Origin: Rhizobiaceae bacterium
Lineage (GTDB): Bacteria > Pseudomonadota > Alphaproteobacteria > Rhizobiales > Rhizobiaceae
Direction: 5' to 3'
Assembly (NCBI GenBank): GCA_016742175.1
Contig: JACVCH010000006.1
Span: 163,698 to 227,697, forward strand
Length of the DNA: 64,000 bases
Part shown: positions 60,521-64,000 of the stretch, piece after piece
Numbering within the stretch: position 1 is the stretch's first letter
Layout of the letters: each line of letters begins with the position of its first letter
Program-made: the position numbers and the translations under genes
Notes under the pieces: model-generated
Told to the model about the DNA's origin: nothing
The model's database searches: none
The model's input: the letters and a program-made list of their open reading frames with translations, nothing else

Positions 60521-61327
60521 ATGAACGGCTCAAAGATTTCAGACATCCCAGATTGGTCAGGCACGCATATCAGGTTGCGAGCGGAGTTGATTGTGTCCAC
60601 AGCCTTGTTTGCCGTATTGGCATGGTGGGGCATTGATCTGAACCGCATTCCATTGCTGAACATTGATTTGGCGAAGGGCTCGCAAATTCCAAGAAATCTT
60701 ATGCTCTTTGGCCTTTTCGCACTTTCTATATACTTCGCTCTTGCATTGCATTTTCGCACGAGAGCGGAAAATCACAGAGCGGTCGAGCCAGAGCGGTATC
60801 TGTCGGCTGATGTGGCAAACATCGAGCGGGCCGTAAGCGCCGAAAGGTTGAACTTCGATGATATCCACAGCACCATACGCACCGCTGCCGAACAAATTGA
60901 GTCAATCTTCAAGGCGCCCGAAGTAGCACTCAATAGTCGGTATGACGAATATAAAAAAATCAAGGCCAAGCTAGAAAACGAAACGCTTTACAACGAATTG
61001 CAGTTTGGCATGCAGCGCATATTCGTGGACGGCCTGACCGCCTACAACCAGAAGCTCGACGCTACACACATGGCGATCAATTCAATTAAGCGGATCGTGA
61101 AAGACGCAGAGCTAACCATCGATACCTCAATTGATCGATACTCGACCACATTCGAGGGCATCCAAAAAAGGATGCGAGATGAGTTGGCCAGTTACAGGGC
61201 AGAGGTCAGAAGCGTTCGGACAGATTTGGGGATCGACCGAAACATTCTTGGTTACGTGGTTCCCTCGACTTTTGCTGGTCTGCTGTTCGTGACTGGCGTC
61301 GTGGGCTGGTTTATCGGTCCAACATAA
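60521..61327 (+). CDS. Membrane-anchored coiled-coil protein of unknown function
   Basis: 268 residues from an ATG with GGGAG upstream. Two N-terminal helices (about 26-42 and 58-77) are followed by a long helical, probably coiled-coil region (about 95-240), then a third membrane helix at the end (about 244-264). The arrangement suggests both ends in the membrane with a long cytosolic or periplasmic helical rod. GC is much lower than in neighbours and the gene lies between the repeated VOC 3' ends, which points to transfer. No family is recognised. Confidence 0.7.
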   Translation: MNGSKISDIPDWSGTHIRLRAELIVSTALFAVLAWWGIDLNRIPLLNIDLAKGSQIPRNLMLFGLFALSIYFALALHFRTRAENHRAVEPERYLSADVANIERAVSAERLNFDDIHSTIRTAAEQIESIFKAPEVALNSRYDEYKKIKAKLENETLYNELQFGMQRIFVDGLTAYNQKLDATHMAINSIKRIVKDAELTIDTSIDRYSTTFEGIQKRMRDELASYRAEVRSVRTDLGIDRNILGYVVPSTFAGLLFVTGVVGWFIGPT

Positions 61328-61689
61328 CGCAGCGTATGTTTCAAGGCCGAACACCTTATACGCTCGTCTAAGGCAGCCGCATCCGACCATTGGCACCTAA
61401 AGCGGTGGCACAAGGACTGCGTTCCAGCACGGCATCTGCCAGCCAATCCATCTATGCTACGCATGCGATGCGATTGTCGCATCGTGTATCCTAGGCTGCA
61501 CGGATCGACGCTGTCGGCGCAGCCGATGCGAGGGGTGCCGTTGCTCGCGGGCGGATCGGCCCTCATCAGCCTGCTAGGTGCCGTTCTTGACAGAGAGCTG
61601 CTTAAGGTTGTCGAGGCAAGTCAGACCTAGGTTGAAAAGCGTAGTGCTGGAGGGGGCGGCGAAGTAAAGATTGAGAGATTGAGGACAGG
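61328..61689. other. Intergenic part of the islet, with a palindrome
   Basis: No gene supported. CGATGCGA-TTG-TCGCATCG (61466-61484) is a perfect 8-bp inverted repeat. Frames across it on either strand show no family features. It may hold the islet's own control or recombination site. Confidence 0.4.
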
Positions 61690-62112
61690 TCATGGCATGG
61701 CCTCCGGCGCATACTGCGCGGCGAAATCGGCGCTGGGCGGGATCGGCTTGATGATGTCGATCAGGACGCCGTTGGGGTCGGCGGTGATGAAATGGCGCTG
61801 GCCGAAATCCTCGTCGCGAATGGGCAGGAGGATCGGCAGGCCGGCTTCGACAAGGCGCGCATGTTCGGCGTCGACATCCTCGACCTCGAAGTTCAGGAGC
61901 AGGCCCGACACGCGGCCACGGCCGGAGGCGGGGATCGTGCCATGCGCGCCGTCGAGGATGGCGAGATTGACGCCGGAATCGCTCGCAAGGGTCAGGTGGA
62001 CGTACCAGTCGCTTTCGAAGGCCGGCACGAAACCGAAATGGCGCTGGTAGAAGGTTGCGGTGTCGGTCACGGCGTCGGTCATGATGACGGGATAGTAGCT
62101 GGTCACCTTCAT
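61690..62112 (-). CDS. VOC/glyoxalase-family protein
   Basis: 140 residues from an ATG with AAGGGAAG upstream. Two beta-alpha-beta-beta-beta units: [25 protein letters not shown] and [42 protein letters not shown] closes the second. It binds a metal and acts as a lyase, dioxygenase or drug-binding protein; the substrate is unknown. It is divergent from a TetR regulator, which probably represses it. Confidence 0.88.
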   Translation of the reverse strand: MKVTSYYPVIMTDAVTDTATFYQRHFGFVPAFESDWYVHLTLASDSGVNLAILDGAHGTIPASGRGRVSGLLLNFEVEDVDAEHARLVEAGLPILLPIRDEDFGQRHFITADPNGVLIDIIKPIPPSADFAAQYAPEAMP

Positions 62113-62137
62113 GGGACTTCCCTTTCGCGGTTAAAAA

Positions 62138-62184
62138 ACATACAGTCTGTATGTGATTAATGAAATAACATACAGGCTGTATGT
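62138..62184. promoter_or_regulatory. Twin TetR operators
   Basis: ACATACAG-T-CTGTATGT (62138-62154) and ACATACAG-G-CTGTATGT (62168-62184) are both perfect 8-1-8 palindromes with centres 30 bp apart. The second ends immediately before the tetR ATG at 62185. They should bind two TetR dimers on one face of the DNA and close both promoters. Confidence 0.88.
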
Positions 62185-62775
62185 ATGCAAGAGAAACACG
62201 AACGGCGTAGCAACAGGGACAGGACCGAGGTGACGCGTGCGGCGCTGATGGCGGCGGGCAGGGCGCAGTTCGTGGCGCGCGGCTATGCCGAGACCGGTAC
62301 GCCCGACATCGTCGCGGCGGCAGGCGTGACGCGCGGCGCGCTCTACCACCACTTCGCCGACAAGCAGGCGCTGTTCCGCGCGGTGGTCGAGGCGGAGGCG
62401 GAAGCGGTCGCGAAAATGGTGGATGCGTCGACGATCTCGGCAGCGGGCGTGAAGGACGCGCTCCTGCGCGGGGGCGACGCGTTCCTGGCGGCCATGCGCC
62501 TCGAGGGGCGCACGCGGCTCCTGCTTCTCGACGGGCCCGCCGTGCTGGGGCGCGCGGAGATGGACGCGATCGACATGCGCCATGGCGGGCGCACGCTGCG
62601 CGAGGGGCTGGCGGCGGGCATCGCGGCGGGCGAGGTGCCAGACGTGCCGGTCGAGGCGCTGGCCGCGCTATTGTCGGCGATGTTCGACCGCGCGGCGCTG
62701 GAGATCGCCGGTGGCGGCTCGGGGGGGGATCAGAAGAAGGCGCTACGGGCGGTGGTGGAGGGGTTGGTGAGGTAG
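62185..62775 (+). CDS. TetR/AcrR-family regulator
   Basis: 196 residues. The HTH is RAALMAAGRAQFVARGYAETGTPDIVAAAGVTRGALYHHFADKQALF. The start ATG directly abuts the operator and has no ribosome site, so the message may be leaderless. It is divergent from the VOC gene. Its ligand is probably the VOC substrate or an antimicrobial. Confidence 0.9.
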   Translation: MQEKHERRSNRDRTEVTRAALMAAGRAQFVARGYAETGTPDIVAAAGVTRGALYHHFADKQALFRAVVEAEAEAVAKMVDASTISAAGVKDALLRGGDAFLAAMRLEGRTRLLLLDGPAVLGRAEMDAIDMRHGGRTLREGLAAGIAAGEVPDVPVEALAALLSAMFDRAALEIAGGGSGGDQKKALRAVVEGLVR

Positions 62776-62784
62776 TCGGGGGAG

Positions 62785-62840
62785 GTCACGGAATGGGTTC
62801 CGGCTCTCATCTCGCTTCGCTCGATTTCGGCCGGAATGAC
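62785..62840. repeat. Palindromic intergenic repeat, family B (short copy 1)
   Basis: GTCACGGAATGGGTTCCGGCTCTC, a CGCTTCGCTCG block, then CGGCCGGAATGAC. It is nearly the same as 63249-63305 and related to 8723-8845. Confidence 0.75.
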
Positions 62841-62875
62841 GCGGCGCTGGATGGTTCTGTCGGCCGGCAGTTAAG

Positions 62876-63151
62876 TCAGGCGGCGGAGCGGTGCAGACGC
62901 CCCTGCTCGGACATTTCGCGGTGAAGCTGGATGGCGTCGACGTCGAAGCCGTTCGGCCATGTGGGCACGCCAAATGCCGAAACGAAAACACGCTTGAACA
63001 TTTCGGGATCCTTCAACGGTCGCACCATCGGCCAGTCACGGTCGAGCAATTCCGAAAAGTCATGCTCTCCCTCGGTTCCATCCGAAAACCGGAGCCAAAG
63101 ACGACGCTCATCCAGGGCGCGAACTTCCACAACATCGACAAGAACAATCAT
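62876..63151 (-). CDS. DUF2442 protein
   Basis: 91 residues. [20 protein letters not shown] and [21 protein letters not shown] are typical of DUF2442, a small fold often paired with DUF4160 in toxin-antitoxin-like units. No DUF4160 partner is visible here, so it is probably an orphan. Confidence 0.88.
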   Translation of the reverse strand: MIVLVDVVEVRALDERRLWLRFSDGTEGEHDFSELLDRDWPMVRPLKDPEMFKRVFVSAFGVPTWPNGFDVDAIQLHREMSEQGRLHRSAA

Positions 63152-63248
63152 TCCTGATCCGCCGCTCGATTGGTCTGGAGATGCTCTTTAGCGGTTTTGC
63201 GTCTGCGCGGCAAATTGTGGCGATGGCACGCATAAGTCGACCGGAAAG

Positions 63249-63305
63249 GTCACGGAATGGGTTCCGGCTCTCGCCTCGCTGCGCTCGGACTTCGGCCGGA
63301 ATGAC
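63249..63305. repeat. Palindromic intergenic repeat, family B (short copy 2)
   Basis: Same direction as the copy at 62785-62840, with about five or six differences. Between the two copies lies the DUF2442 gene, so recombination between them would delete it. Confidence 0.75.
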
Positions 63306-63349
63306 GCCGTTCCCGGAGGCTTCGGATGGTGTCGCGAAGGGTAGAAATG

Positions 63350-63372
63350 AAAAGGGCGCCTCGTGGGCGCCC
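63350..63372 (-). terminator. Rho-independent terminator of rpoD
   Basis: Read on the minus strand: GGGCGCC, 5-nt loop, GGCGCCC, then TTTT. It lies 24 bp after the rpoD stop. Confidence 0.85.
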
Positions 63373-63395
63373 TGTTCTGAAAGTCGGATGTCTGA

Positions 63396-63998
<603 letters not shown>

Positions 63999-64000
63999 CA

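Overview
The window is chromosomal DNA of a high-GC alphaproteobacterium, most likely order Hyphomicrobiales (Rhizobiales) and close to Mesorhizobium/Phyllobacteriaceae. The evidence is the Lrp-trxB-LsrB/VtlR gene order, paired extensin-like proteins, an UvrB with long extra ends, DUF1206, DUF3775 and DUF2189 genes, many TTG/GTG starts behind GGAGG-type ribosome sites, and several families of short palindromic intergenic repeats. No rRNA, tRNA, CRISPR array or insertion sequence was recognised.

Layout. 0-5 kb: the end of a glutathione S-transferase gene, then the glycerol-3-phosphate importer ugpBAEC. 5-17 kb: cell-wall and lipid enzymes (lytic transglycosylase, serine hydrolase, fatty acid desaturase), uvrB, an HNH nuclease, a diguanylate cyclase, a threonine dehydratase-like enzyme and queF. 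17-20 kb: a repeat-rich accessory patch holding a solitary HsdR-N-type nuclease and one copy of a long dispersed repeat. 20-33 kb: transporters, flavoproteins, an enolase-superfamily dehydratase, a GMC oxidoreductase, a thioesterase, an HxlR/FMN-reductase pair, a CBS-domain membrane protein, two extensin-like proteins and greA. 33.5-36 kb: three glycosyltransferases. 36-43 kb: Lrp, trxB, the LysR regulator lsrB/vtlR, a TRAP importer with its divergent IclR regulator, and an intergenic small RNA. 43-56.6 kb: an EF-G paralogue, a second copy of the long dispersed repeat, a LysE exporter, carB, SugE/TetR, a 320-residue orphan, a hydratase, a zinc peptidase and carA. 57-64 kb: yqeY, a LuxR regulator, small stress-type genes, a VOC gene whose 3' end is duplicated around a foreign-looking 1.3 kb islet, a TetR regulator with twin operators, and the 3' part of rpoD.

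How parts fit together. Two importers (ugp, TRAP) share one design: a binding-protein gene, then a strong hairpin, then the permease genes. Several regulators sit divergently from their likely targets with clear palindromes between them (IclR/TRAP, TetR/VOC, HxlR/FMN reductase, TetR/SugE). The most interesting signal is the intergenic small RNA at about 42.92-43.04 kb. It shows a CCTCCTCCC anti-ribosome-binding loop, a rho-independent terminator, and a LysR-type operator centred near -65. This looks like an AbcR-type RNA, and the window also encodes the VtlR/LsrB-type LysR protein that is known to control AbcR RNAs in related bacteria.

All calls come from reading the sequence and from remembered family features; no database search was run. 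Many long high-GC antisense frames were treated as shadows.
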